A DNA stretch of 64,000 nucleotides from Streptomyces sp. DH24 (GCF_029813775.1 NZ_JARVKW010000020.1:1-64000), one strand, 5' to 3'; positions 33,972-43,850 are shown, numbered from the stretch's first letter. A program made the numbers and translations. The notes: generated by a model not told the origin, from the letters alone.

Positions 33972-34946
33972 GTGACCGCGTACGAGTCCCCCGGTGATCC
34001 CGGCACCCGCCCCGCGCCACGGACGGACCCCGCCGCGTACGACGCCGTCGTGCTGGCTGGCGGTGCCGCGCGGCGGCTCGGCGGTGCCGACAAGCCCGGC
34101 CTGCGGGTGGGCGGTCGGGCGCTGCTCGACCGTGTGCTGACCGCCTGCGCCGACGCCCGCGCCACGGTCGTCGTCGCCGACCCCCGGCCCACTGCCCGGC
34201 CCGTGGCCTGGGCCCGCGAGGAGCCGCCCGGCGGCGGCCCGCTCGCCGCCCTCGACGCCGGGCTCCGGCACACCGGTGCCGATCACGTCCTGGTGCTCTC
34301 CGCCGACCTGCCCTTCCTCGCCCCGGCGACGGTGCGACGGCTGCTGGCCGCGCTGCGGGCGGGCGACGCCGACGGCGCGCTGCTCACGGACGCCGACGGC
34401 CGCGACCAGCCCCTCGTCGCCGCGTACCGGTCCGCTGTCCTGCGCCGGGACCTCGCCGCGCTCTCCGCCCGGCACGGCGGCCTCGCCGGACTGCCCCTGC
34501 GCCGCCTTACCGGGGGCCTCCAGCTCACCCGTGTCGCGGACCCTGTAGCGTCCTTCGACTGCGACACCTGGGACGACATTGCCACCGCCAGGTCACGCAT
34601 CAGGGAGCATGAGCACGTGTTGGACGAATGGATCTCCGCAGTCAAGGACGAGCTGGGCATCGACCTGGACGTCGACACCGGCGCCCTGCTCGACCTGGCC
34701 CGTGACGCCGCCCACGGCGTGGCCAGGCCCGCCGCGCCGCTGACCACCTTCCTCGTCGGCTACGCCGCCGCGCAGTCGGGCGGGGGTCCCGAAGCCGTCG
34801 CCGAGGCGGCCCGCAAGGCGGCGGCGCTCGCGACGCGCTGGGCCGCCGAGGACAGCCGGGGCGGGACGGACGGCGAGGACGGCGCGCCCGCCTCCGGGTC
34901 CGACGCCGGACAGGCCGATCCCGACGCCCGGCCGGACGCCGGATGA
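33972..34946 (+). CDS. mobA: MobA-like nucleotidyltransferase fused to DUF6457 domain
   Basis: 324 residues from GTG 33972. The first ~210 residues are a MobA-type fold: VVLAGGAARRLGGADKPGLRVGG (nucleotide loop), LVLSADLPFLAP and DQPLVAAYR. After it comes a helical DUF6457-like segment (LDEWISAVKDELGIDLDVDTGALLDLARDAAHGVARPAAPLTTFLVGYAA), more often seen as a separate small gene, and an acidic tail. It probably attaches GMP to molybdopterin. Overlaps moeA by four bases. CATACT six bases before the GTG is a weak leaderless promoter candidate. Confidence 0.82.
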   Translation: MTAYESPGDPGTRPAPRTDPAAYDAVVLAGGAARRLGGADKPGLRVGGRALLDRVLTACADARATVVVADPRPTARPVAWAREEPPGGGPLAALDAGLRHTGADHVLVLSADLPFLAPATVRRLLAALRAGDADGALLTDADGRDQPLVAAYRSAVLRRDLAALSARHGGLAGLPLRRLTGGLQLTRVADPVASFDCDTWDDIATARSRIREHEHVLDEWISAVKDELGIDLDVDTGALLDLARDAAHGVARPAAPLTTFLVGYAAAQSGGGPEAVAEAARKAAALATRWAAEDSRGGTDGEDGAPASGSDAGQADPDARPDAG

Positions 34947-36316
34947 CCGCGCACGGCACCCGGGACGGCCAGGAGGCCGACGACCTGGACGTCGAGGAGG
35001 CGCTCGCCCTCGTGAAGGACGCAGGCGGCCACGAGCCGGCCCGCACACCCGCCGAGTCTTCCGCGCCTTCCGTGCCTTCCGCGCCGGATGAGCGGCCCGC
35101 GTCCGCCGCCCGGCACCGGGCCACCCCCTGGCCGCAGGCCCGCGCGACCGCCGCACGGGCCCCGCGGCCCGGCTCCCGCCGTGCCCCCGTCTCCGTCCCG
35201 CTCGACGCCGCTCTCGGCCTGACCCTGGCCGCTCCCCTCGCCGCCCTCACCGACCTGCCGTCCTTCGACACGTCCGCGATGGACGGCTGGGCCGTCGCCG
35301 GGCCCGGCCCCTGGGACGTCCGGGACGAGGGCGTTCTCGCCGGGCACGCGGAGCACGGGCCGCTCACCGACGGCGAGGCCGTGCGCATCGCGACTGGCGC
35401 CCGTGTCCCGCCCGACACCACCGCCGTGCTGCGCTCCGAGCACGGCCGCACCGACGCCAAGGGCACCCTGTACGCCACCCGCGACGTCGTGCACGGCCAG
35501 GACATCCGCCCCCGTGGCCAGGAGTGCCGCATCGGCGAACAGCTCCTGTCCGCCGGAACGCTCGTCACCCCGGCCGTCCTCGGCCTGGCCGCCGCCGCCG
35601 GGTCCGACGCCCTGACCGCCGTTCCCCGCCCGCGCGTCGAGGTCCTCGTGCTCGGCGACGAGCTGCTGACCGAGGGCCTGCCGCACGACGGTCTGATCCG
35701 TGACGCCCTCGGCCCCATGCTGCCGCCCTGGCTGCGGGCGCTCGGCGCCGACGTCACCGCCGTCCGACGGCTCGGGGACGACGCCGAGGCGCTGCACCGG
35801 GCGCTCACCGCCTCCGACGCCGACGTCGTCGTCACCACCGGCGGCACGGCCGCGGGACCCGTCGACCACGTCCACCCCACCCTGCGCCGCATCGGTGCCG
35901 AGCTCCTCGTGGACGGGGTCGAGGTGCGCCCCGGCCATCCGATGCTGCTGGCCCGCATCAAGGACGACCAGCACCTCGTCGGCCTGCCCGGCAACCCGCT
36001 GGCGGCCGTGTCGGGTCTGCTCACCCTGGCCGAGCCGCTGCTGCGGACCCTGGCGGCCCGGCCGGTTCCGGAGCCGTACACGCTGCCGCTCCGGGACGCG
36101 GTCCACGGGCACCCTCATGACACCCGGCTCGTCCCCGTCGTGCTGCGCGGTGACCGCGCGGTGCCGCTGCACTACAACGGACCGGCCATGCTGCGCGGTA
36201 TCGCGGCGGCCGACGCCCTGGCCGTCGTACCGCCGGGTGGTGCGCGGCCGGGTCAGGAGACGGAAGTGCTCGACCTCCCTTGGGCCACCGGTGGAATCGG
36301 AGTGTGTTTCACGTGA
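34943..36316 (+). CDS. moeA: Molybdopterin molybdotransferase MoeA
   Basis: 457 residues. An N-terminal Ala/Pro/Ser-rich extension (~60 residues) precedes the MoeA body: FDTSAMDGWAV, RIATGARVPPDTTAV, the MoCF-like domain VEVLVLGDELL and VVTTGGTAAGPVDH, and GLPGNPLAAVSGL. It inserts molybdate into adenylylated molybdopterin. The last codons and stop lie inside a parS palindrome that also holds the next start codon. Confidence 0.92.
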   Translation: MTAHGTRDGQEADDLDVEEALALVKDAGGHEPARTPAESSAPSVPSAPDERPASAARHRATPWPQARATAARAPRPGSRRAPVSVPLDAALGLTLAAPLAALTDLPSFDTSAMDGWAVAGPGPWDVRDEGVLAGHAEHGPLTDGEAVRIATGARVPPDTTAVLRSEHGRTDAKGTLYATRDVVHGQDIRPRGQECRIGEQLLSAGTLVTPAVLGLAAAAGSDALTAVPRPRVEVLVLGDELLTEGLPHDGLIRDALGPMLPPWLRALGADVTAVRRLGDDAEALHRALTASDADVVVTTGGTAAGPVDHVHPTLRRIGAELLVDGVEVRPGHPMLLARIKDDQHLVGLPGNPLAAVSGLLTLAEPLLRTLAARPVPEPYTLPLRDAVHGHPHDTRLVPVVLRGDRAVPLHYNGPAMLRGIAAADALAVVPPGGARPGQETEVLDLPWATGGIGVCFT

Positions 36317-36319
36317 AAC
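36306..36319. other. parS: Second perfect parS site, at a gene junction
   Basis: GTTTCACGTGAAAC. It contains the moeA stop (TGA 36314-36316) and the GTG start of the channel gene (36313), so ParB binding and translation signals share the same 14 bases. 33.8 kb from the first parS. Confidence 0.93.
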
Positions 36320-37410
36320 TTCCGGGCCATGATGCGATCGCCCGTCAGGCGGACGAACAGTTCGTGACCCACCGGGTGAAACTGCCCCGGCAGATGGTGG
36401 AACACCCGATCCGCCAGGTCCTCAAGCGGTTGTCCATGGCCCTGGTGGTCCTCGTGGTGACCGCGACGATCGTCTACATGGACCGCGAGGGTTACGGCGA
36501 CAACGCCGACAACTCCGTCGATCTCCTCGACGCCTTCTACTACGCGACCGTCACGCTCTCCACCACCGGATACGGTGACATCACGCCCGTGAGCGACGCC
36601 GCCCGGCTCACCAACATCTTCGTCATCACGCCGCTGCGTGTGCTGTTCCTGATCATCCTGGTCGGCACCACGCTGGAGGCCCTCACCGAACGCACTCGGG
36701 AGGAATGGCGACTGAACCGCTGGAGGTCCACCTTGCGCGATCACACCGTCGTCATCGGCTTCGGCACCAAGGGCCGGTCGGCGATCCAAACCGTGTGCGC
36801 GACGGGCCTGAAGAAGGAACAGGTCGTGGTGGTCGACCCCAGCGCCAAGGCGATCGACGCCGCGAGCGCCTACGGCTACGCGGGCGTCATCGGCGACGCG
36901 ACGCGCAGCGAGGTGCTGCGCCGGGCGGAGGTCCACCGGGCGCGGCAGATCATCATCGCGACCCAGCGCGACGACACGGCCGTGCTGGTGACGCTGACGG
37001 CCCGGCAGATGAACCGCGGCGCCAAGATCGTGGCCGCCGTGCGCGAGGAGGAGAACGCGCCGCTGCTGAGGCAGTCCGGCGCCGACGCCGTCATCACCAG
37101 CGCCAGCGCCGCCGGCCGGCTGCTCGGCCTGTCCGTGCTCAGCCCCGCCGCCGGCATGGTGATGGAGGACATCATCCAGCAGGGCAGCGGGCTCGACATC
37201 GTCGAACGGCCGGCGATAAAGGCCGAGGTGGGCAAGTCACCGCGGCAGATCGACGATCTGGTACTGAGCGTCGTACGAGGGCACCGGGTGCTCGGATACG
37301 ACGATCCGGCCGTCGGCACGGTGCAGTTGACGGACCGGCTCATCACCATCGTGCGCGCGACGCCGGGCACGCAGGTCGCGCCCGACTCCCGGCCGATTCC
37401 GCAGGACTGA
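36313..37410 (+). CDS. Potassium channel with RCK domain (MthK-like)
   Basis: 365 residues from GTG 36313, with GGAG ten bases upstream; TTG 36280 and GTG 36304 are in-frame alternatives. Two membrane helices (MALVVLVVTATIVYM and TNIFVITPLRVLFLIILVGTTL) flank a pore loop with the potassium filter TTGYGD. A cytoplasmic RCK domain follows (HTVVIGFGTKGRSAIQTVC, VVVDPSAKA, GDATRSEVLRRA, IIIATQRDDTAVL) and a TrkA-C-like end. It should be a ligand-gated tetrameric K+ channel or regulator. Overlaps moeA by four bases, though no functional link is known. Confidence 0.9.
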   Translation: MKLPGHDAIARQADEQFVTHRVKLPRQMVEHPIRQVLKRLSMALVVLVVTATIVYMDREGYGDNADNSVDLLDAFYYATVTLSTTGYGDITPVSDAARLTNIFVITPLRVLFLIILVGTTLEALTERTREEWRLNRWRSTLRDHTVVIGFGTKGRSAIQTVCATGLKKEQVVVVDPSAKAIDAASAYGYAGVIGDATRSEVLRRAEVHRARQIIIATQRDDTAVLVTLTARQMNRGAKIVAAVREEENAPLLRQSGADAVITSASAAGRLLGLSVLSPAAGMVMEDIIQQGSGLDIVERPAIKAEVGKSPRQIDDLVLSVVRGHRVLGYDDPAVGTVQLTDRLITIVRATPGTQVAPDSRPIPQD

Positions 37411-37430
37411 CCACGGGCGGCCCGACGCCG

Positions 37431-37458
37431 CGGGACCGGCCGTTCGCGGTCGGTCCCG
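37431..37458. terminator. Hairpin between convergent channel and ABC permease genes
   Basis: CGGGACCG pairs with CGGTCCCG around a 12-base loop in the 118-base gap. Confidence 0.55.
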
Positions 37459-37528
37459 GCGGAGCGCGGCCGGGCGGGGCGTGCGGCCGAACGGAGCGCG
37501 CGGCGGGGCGACCGCTCGCGGTCGACGG

Positions 37529-38373
37529 CTACTTGCGGTTGTAGAGGCGCATCGTGATCGGTCCGAAGACCAGCACGAGCAGCGCCGCCCAGCCGAGCGT
37601 CCAGGCGACCTCGGCCGCCGGCCAGTCGCCCGCCATCAGGCCGCGCACCGCGGACGCGAGGTGGGTGACCGGGCTGTTGTTGACGAAGGCCTGGAGCCAG
37701 CCCGGCATGGTTTTCGGGTCCACGAAGACGTTGGACAGGAAGGTCAGCGGGAAGATCACCATCATGCTGACGCCCATGACCGACTTCTCGGTGCGCAGCA
37801 TCAGACCGAACATCGTCCAGATCCACGAGAACGCGAACGAGAAGACGATCAGCAGCGTGATCCCGGCGACCACGCCGCCCACGCCGCCGTCGGGCCGGTA
37901 GCCGAGAACCAGGCCGACGGTGAGCATCACGACCGACGCGATGGCGTACCGCAGGGCGTCGCCGAGCAGATAGCCCACCATCGTGGAGGGCCGCCAGATC
38001 GGCAGGCTGCGGAAGCGGTCGAAGACGCCCTTCTCGATGTCCGTGTTCACCGAGACGCCGGTGTACATCGTGATCATCACCACCGACATCACGAGGATGC
38101 CCGGCAGCAGGAACTGGATGTACTCCTTCGGCGACCCGGCCAGCGCCCCGCCGAACAGGTACGTGTACATCAGCACCATCATGATCGGGAACGCCGTGAC
38201 GTCGAACAACTGCTCCGGCACGTGCTTGATCTTCAGCATGGCCCGCCAGCCGAACGTCAGCGAGGCCGACAGCGCGCTGGGGCGCGGCGGACGCTCCTTG
38301 GCCACGAGCAGTGCGGTGAGCGACTCGGCGCTGACCGGGGCGAGTTCACCGGTCTCGGGGGTCGTCGCGGTGC

Positions 38374-38377
<4 letters not shown>
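37529..38377 (-). CDS. ABC-2 type exporter permease (DrrB-like)
   Basis: 282 residues from ATG 38377, overlapping the ATPase stop by four bases. About six membrane segments (FPIMMVLMYTYLFGGALA, FLLPGILVMSVVMI, LRYAIASVVMLTVGLVLG, GVSMMVIFPLTFLSNVFV, and others), with the ABC-2 signature region near VNTDIEKGVFDRFRSLP. Domain order fits DrrB-type antibiotic or lipid exporters. Cargo unknown; no biosynthetic genes are nearby. Confidence 0.9.
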
Positions 38378-39390
<1,013 letters not shown>

Positions 39391-39512
39391 GCTGAGGGTC
39401 CTTCCGCGAGCTCCGCTACGCAGGGGAGACTTTTACCGTCGCTCAAACTCATCGCTTCCGCACATGGGTTTCGCCGCGAACCGGTCCAAGGACCGAGCCA
39501 CCCGGGACCGCG

Positions 39513-39587
39513 GACGCAGGACCACGGGGAGCGGAGACGCAGGACCACGGACCCAGGACCACGGCGGGCGGAGACGCAGGACCACGG
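39513..39587. repeat. Short direct repeats upstream of the oxidoreductase gene
   Basis: GACGCAGGACCACGG occurs at 39513-39527, 39536-39550 and 39573-39587, with a variant CCCAGGACCACGG at 39552-39564. Non-coding. Confidence 0.75.
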
Positions 39588-39636
39588 GGGCGGGGCACGG
39601 GACCGGGCGGGGCGAGGAGTCGCGCGGGGCGAGGAG

Positions 39637-39642
39637 TAGCGT
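39637..39642 (+). promoter_or_regulatory. -10 element of a probably leaderless transcript
   Basis: TAGCGT followed by 7 bases and ATG 39650; no ribosome site. Same layout as the rhodanese gene. Confidence 0.55.
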
Positions 39643-39649
39643 CCCCTTC

Positions 39650-40630
39650 ATGCATGCGATCACGATTCCCGAACCTGGAGGGCCCGAGGCGCTGGTGTGG
39701 GACGAGGTCCCCGACCCGGTGCCCGGCGAGGGCGAGGTCCTGGTCGAGGTGGCGGCCGGCGCCGTCAACCGGGCCGACATCCTGCAGCGGCAGGGCCACT
39801 ACGACCCGCCGCCCGGCGCGTCCCCCTACCCCGGCCTGGAGTGCTCCGGGCGGATCGCCGCCATCGGCACCGGAGTGTCCGGGTGGGCCGTCGGCGACGA
39901 GGTGTGCGCGCTGCTGTCCGGCGGCGGCTACGCCGAGAAGGTCGCCGTGCCCGCGGGCCAGCTGCTGCCCGTACCGAAGGGGGTCGGCCTGACGCAGGCC
40001 GCGGCGCTCCCCGAGGTGGTCTGCACGGTCTGGTCGAACGTCTTCATGGTCGCCCACCTGCGCCCGGGAGAGACGCTGCTCGTGCACGGCGGCTCCAGCG
40101 GCATCGGCACCATGGCGATCCAGCTCGCCAAGGCCGTCGGTGCCAAGGTCGCCGTCACCGCGGGCACGCCGGAGAAGCTGGAGCAGTGTGCCCGGCTGGG
40201 TGCGGACATCCTGGTCAACTACCGGGAGCAGGACTTCGTCGCCGAGGTCAAGAAGGCCACGGACGGGGCGGGCGCCGACGTCATCCTCGACAACATGGGC
40301 GCCAAGTACCTCGACCGCAACGTCCAGACCCTCGCCGTCAACGGCCGCCTCGCGATCATCGGCATGCAGGGCGGCGTCAAGGGCGAGCTGAACATCGGCG
40401 CGCTGCTTCGCAAGCGGGCCGCCATCAGCGCGACCTCGCTGCGCGCCCGCCCGCTGGAGGAGAAGGCGGCGATCGTCGCGGCCGTACGGGAGCACGTCTG
40501 GCCGCTGATCGACGGGGGCCATGTGCGTCCGGTCGTCGACCGCGAGATCCCGATGCCGGACGCGGCCGCCGCCCACCGGGTCGTGGAGGAGAGCGGCCAC
40601 GTCGGCAAGGTGCTGCTGGTGGCGCCGTAG
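39650..40630 (+). CDS. NAD(P)H quinone oxidoreductase (zeta-crystallin/MDR family)
   Basis: 326 residues. Medium-chain dehydrogenase/reductase without the zinc Cys/His ligands: VNRADILQRQGHYDPPPG, PGLECSGRIAAIG, the NADPH motif GGSSGIGTMAIQLAKAVGAKV and ILDNMGAKYLDRN, which match the quinone oxidoreductase (QOR/PIG3-like) branch. It probably reduces quinones in the cytosol. The ATG 39650 lies 7 bases after a -10 box, so the mRNA may lack a leader. Confidence 0.9.
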   Translation: MHAITIPEPGGPEALVWDEVPDPVPGEGEVLVEVAAGAVNRADILQRQGHYDPPPGASPYPGLECSGRIAAIGTGVSGWAVGDEVCALLSGGGYAEKVAVPAGQLLPVPKGVGLTQAAALPEVVCTVWSNVFMVAHLRPGETLLVHGGSSGIGTMAIQLAKAVGAKVAVTAGTPEKLEQCARLGADILVNYREQDFVAEVKKATDGAGADVILDNMGAKYLDRNVQTLAVNGRLAIIGMQGGVKGELNIGALLRKRAAISATSLRARPLEEKAAIVAAVREHVWPLIDGGHVRPVVDREIPMPDAAAAHRVVEESGHVGKVLLVAP

Positions 40631-40758
40631 CGCCACGCGCCGGGCCGCGTCGGCCCAGGGCCTGTCGTCTGTCGTCTGGATCAGCCCGGGCCGTGAGACG
40701 CCACGCCTCTTGCTCTTGGCCACCCTTGACGCCGGGACGACCCGAACGACGACGGGCC

Positions 40759-41520
40759 TCAGGTGCGCCGCAGTCGCAGGCCGAGGAAGGCGAGGCCCAG
40801 GCCGAGGCCGATGAGGACCAGGCCACTGCCCAGCGGCAGGATGCGCAGCGGTGGTCCGACGGCCCGCTCGGAGGGCGCGACCGCCTGCGGCGCGGCCGTC
40901 CCCCGCACGGTGTCCGACGGCACCGGCACGGCGTCCTGACTCGCCGCGTCCTCGGGTACGGCGGTGGCGGCCGGTCTCCTGGGAAGGCCGCCGCCGTCGT
41001 GGCTGCCGCCGGTCCGGCCGGCGGCGGGATCGTCGCCGTCCCGCCGTTTGTCCAGGTCCTCCCCGCGCCGCCCCGGCCGCGCCCGTCCCTCACCGGGGAC
41101 GCTGCCGGCCCGGGACGGCTGCCCGGCTGCGGACGGCTCGGGCCGCTCGGGCCGCTCGGTCCGCTCGGACGGCGAGGCGGAGCGGGACCGGGCCACGGCG
41201 GCCGGGCGGGAGCCCGGGGCCGGAACGGACGCGGACGCCGCCGCCGACGCGGACGAGGCGGCGGAGGCTGTCGCCGAGGGGGAGCCGGGCATCGAGGGCG
41301 AGGCGGACGCCGAGGCCCTGCTGCCGGACGCCGGCTCGGTGGCGTGCGACAGGCCGGTACGGGGCGGTACTTCGGCGGCGTGCGACAGGCCTGCCCGGGG
41401 CGGTGCTGCTGCGGCGTGCGACAGGCCGACGTGGCCGGGACCGTATGGCGCTGCCGCCGCACCTGAGGTCAGGGCGGCCAGCAGCGCCGTTGCCCGGAGG
41501 ATGCGCAGCCAGGAAGTCAC
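40759..41520 (-). CDS. Secreted, C-terminally anchored low-complexity protein
   Basis: 253 residues from GTG 41520. A signal peptide (LRILRATALLAALTSGAAAA) is followed by three 12-residue repeats with GLSHA (DNA 36-bp repeats 41342-41427), long Ser/Ala/Pro/Arg/Glu stretches, and a C-terminal membrane helix (SGLVLIGLGLGLAFLGL) closed by RLRRT. The architecture resembles a wall- or membrane-anchored surface protein. LPLGSG before the helix is not a sortase motif. Function unknown. Confidence 0.72.
   Translation of the reverse strand: MTSWLRILRATALLAALTSGAAAAPYGPGHVGLSHAAAAPPRAGLSHAAEVPPRTGLSHATEPASGSRASASASPSMPGSPSATASAASSASAAASASVPAPGSRPAAVARSRSASPSERTERPERPEPSAAGQPSRAGSVPGEGRARPGRRGEDLDKRRDGDDPAAGRTGGSHDGGGLPRRPAATAVPEDAASQDAVPVPSDTVRGTAAPQAVAPSERAVGPPLRILPLGSGLVLIGLGLGLAFLGLRLRRT
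41342..41427 (-). repeat. Three 36-bp repeats in the secreted protein gene
   Basis: GCGTGCGACAGGCC recurs at 41342, 41378 and 41414, an exact 36-base period (12 codons), coding on the minus strand for GLSHA and Pro-rich repeats just after the signal peptide. Confidence 0.85.
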
Positions 41521-41635
41521 CGTACAAGCTTCACATTCACCGAAATATTCGGCATTCCGTGACCCGCCAACGGATTGATCACGGTTCCCCGGGGTCACCG
41601 CCGTGACGGCATGTCCGGTGCGAGAGAATGGCGGC

Positions 41636-42175
41636 ATGGAGATGCCGAGGAACGAAAGGTCGCCGGAGAACCCGCAGATCCTGGTTGTCGGCCAGGACGG
41701 CATGGCGCTCAGCGGCGGCAACGGAGACGAGGACTCCCGCGAGATCCCGGTCACGGAGCAGGTGGAGCAGCCTGCGAAGGTCATGCGCATCGGCAGCATG
41801 ATCAAGCAGCTCCTGGAGGAGGTGCGCGCGGCTCCCCTGGACGAGGCGAGCCGGGTCCGGCTGAAGGAGATCCACGCCAGCTCGGTCAAGGAGCTGGAGG
41901 ACGGCCTGGCGCCGGAGCTCGTCGAGGAGTTGGAGCGGCTCTCCCTGCCCTTCACGGACGAGGCGACCCCGAGCGACGCCGAACTGCGGATCGCGCAGGC
42001 CCAGTTGGTGGGCTGGCTGGAAGGTCTCTTCCACGGGATCCAGACCACGCTGTTCGCCCAGCAGATGGCGGCGCGCGCCCAGTTGGAGCAGATGCGGCGC
42101 GCCCTGCCCCCGGGCGTCGGCCACGAGGGCGAGGAGGACCACCCGGCGGGTCGCTCGGGTGGGCCGTACCTGTAA
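41636..42175 (+). CDS. bpa: Bacterial proteasome activator Bpa (DUF2587)
   Basis: 179 residues from ATG 41636. Helical core (VMRIGSMIKQLLEEVRAAPLDEASRVRLKEIH, LIAPELVEELERLSLPF-like LAPELVEELERL and GWLEGLFHGIQTTLFAQQMAARAQLEQM) of the four-helix Bpa subunit, with a C-terminus ending SGGPYL. Bpa forms a ring that opens the 20S proteasome through its extreme C-terminus, where mycobacterial Bpa has GQYL. No proteasome gene is nearby. GAGAAT six bases before the ATG hints at a leaderless mRNA. Confidence 0.9.
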   Translation: MEMPRNERSPENPQILVVGQDGMALSGGNGDEDSREIPVTEQVEQPAKVMRIGSMIKQLLEEVRAAPLDEASRVRLKEIHASSVKELEDGLAPELVEELERLSLPFTDEATPSDAELRIAQAQLVGWLEGLFHGIQTTLFAQQMAARAQLEQMRRALPPGVGHEGEEDHPAGRSGGPYL

Positions 42176-42184
42176 CGAGCCGAC

Positions 42185-42217
42185 AAAGGGCCCGGCGCCG
42201 CAAGCGCCGGGCCCTTT
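42185..42217. terminator. Terminator between convergent bpa and kinase genes
   Basis: 14-bp perfect stem AAAGGGCCCGGCGC/GCGCCGGGCCCTTT, 5-base loop, only ten bases from each stop codon. Confidence 0.9.
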
Positions 42218-42227
42218 GCTGTGCCGG

Positions 42228-43850
42228 TCAGGACGACGGGGGGTAGCCCGTCGAGACCTTGAGGGTGATCTCCGGCATGTCGTTGGGGTCGACGTCCGTG
42301 TCGGGCGGGGGGAACTGGTCCCTGACCGAGCCCTCGCCGAACGTGTTCTCGTCGACCTCCTCGATCTTCAGCTGCCAGCCCGCGGCCTGGGCGCACTCCT
42401 TGACCGACTTGATGTACTTAAACGTGAAGTCGGGGAGCCTGATCTTGTCGGGGTCGTTGTACGACTCCTGGGGCTCCTCGCACTGGTCCTTCGCGATCGT
42501 CTTCGACACGTCCGGCCCCCGGTAGCCCGCCGCCTTCGACGGGGAACCCGACACGCTCGCGCTGCTGCTTCCGCCGCCCGCCGTTTCGTCGTCGCCGTCG
42601 CCGTTGCTCAGCGTCAGGGCCACGATCAGGCCGACGACCGCCACCACCGACACCACGATCGAGCCGATGATGACCGGCTTGTTGTTCCTGCCGCCGCCCG
42701 TGGAGCCGACGGCCGTCGAGTGCTGCGGCGTGATGTTGTACGGCGGCGGGGTCGAGGGCTGGTAGCCGCCCTGCTGCGGGTAGCCGTACGCCGGGGACGG
42801 GGTAGGCGTGCCGTACGGGTGCGGGGTCGAGGGCTGGTTCGGGTGGTACGGCGTCTGGACGTGGCCCGACGGCGCCGGGGTGCTCTGGTCGACCGGCGGG
42901 AACACCGCCGAGCCGACGCCCGCGCCGCTCGACGTCTGCGCGCCCGGCACGATGCTCGGCGCGGCGACCTGGAAGGACGACGCCACGCGCAGGCACTCGG
43001 TGCGCATCGCCTCGGCGCTCGGGAAGCGCTCGTTCGGGTTCTTCTTCAGCGCGCGGGTGATCAGCGCGTCCACGGCGGGCGGCAGCGCGCGGTTGATGGA
43101 GGACGCCGTGACCGGCTCCTCCTGCACGTGTGCGTACGCGATCGCCAGCGGCGAGTCCGCGTCGAACGGCAGCCGCCCGGTGACCAGTTGGAACAGCATG
43201 ATGCCGACCGAGTACAGGTCGGAGCGGGCGTCGACGCCGCGGCCGAGGGCCTGCTCCGGCGACAGGTACTGCGGGGTGCCGACGACCATGCCGGTCTGCG
43301 TCATCGACGTGACGCCGGACTGCATGGCGCGCGCGATGCCGAAGTCCATGACCTTGACCACGCCGCGCTTGGTCATCATCACGTTGCCCGGCTTGATGTC
43401 CCGGTGGACCAGGCCCATCTCGTGGCTGATCTCCAGCGCGGCGAGCACGTCCGCGGTGACCTTCAGCGCCTTGTCGGCGGGCATCGCGCCGTACTGCCGT
43501 ACGTCCTCGTCGAGCACCGAGCCGAGCGGGCGGCCCTCGATGTACTCCATGACGATGTACGGCGTCGTCATGCCGTCGAGGTCGTCCTCGCCGGTGTCGA
43601 AGACCGAGACGATGTTCGTGTGCGTGAGCTTCGCCACGGCCTGGGCCTCGCGGCGGAAGCGCTCGCGGAAGGCCTGCTCGCGGCCGAGTTCGGTGTGAAG
43701 TGTCTTGATCGCGACCTGGCGGTCCAGCACGCTGTCGTAGGCGAGATGCACCGAGGCCATGCCGCCCTCGCCGAGCAAGTCGCGCAGCTGATAGCGGCCG
43801 CCGGCGAGCGCACGCCCCGCGTACCGGCCCTGAGCGCCGTCCTGGCTCAT
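42228..43850 (-). CDS. Membrane serine/threonine kinase with one PASTA-like domain
   Basis: 540 residues. Kinase domain (~20-285): GEGGMASVH, VAIK, HRDIKPGNVMM, DFGIAR, GTPQYLSPEQ. A Pro/Gln/Tyr-rich linker (residues ~315-400) leads to a membrane helix (VIIGSIVVSVVAVVGLIVALTL) and an extracellular part whose last ~65 residues (LPDFTFKYIKSV ... MPEITLKVSTG) look like one PASTA domain. Divergent from a second kinase 346 bases away. It may sense wall components; targets unknown. Confidence 0.9.
   Translation of the reverse strand: MSQDGAQGRYAGRALAGGRYQLRDLLGEGGMASVHLAYDSVLDRQVAIKTLHTELGREQAFRERFRREAQAVAKLTHTNIVSVFDTGEDDLDGMTTPYIVMEYIEGRPLGSVLDEDVRQYGAMPADKALKVTADVLAALEISHEMGLVHRDIKPGNVMMTKRGVVKVMDFGIARAMQSGVTSMTQTGMVVGTPQYLSPEQALGRGVDARSDLYSVGIMLFQLVTGRLPFDADSPLAIAYAHVQEEPVTASSINRALPPAVDALITRALKKNPNERFPSAEAMRTECLRVASSFQVAAPSIVPGAQTSSGAGVGSAVFPPVDQSTPAPSGHVQTPYHPNQPSTPHPYGTPTPSPAYGYPQQGGYQPSTPPPYNITPQHSTAVGSTGGGRNNKPVIIGSIVVSVVAVVGLIVALTLSNGDGDDETAGGGSSSASVSGSPSKAAGYRGPDVSKTIAKDQCEEPQESYNDPDKIRLPDFTFKYIKSVKECAQAAGWQLKIEEVDENTFGEGSVRDQFPPPDTDVDPNDMPEITLKVSTGYPPSS

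Noticed and set aside
41432..41520. Lipobox or sortase signal in the secreted protein
   Set aside because: The signal peptide has no cysteine at the cleavage site, and LPLGSG at the other end lacks the Thr needed by sortases.
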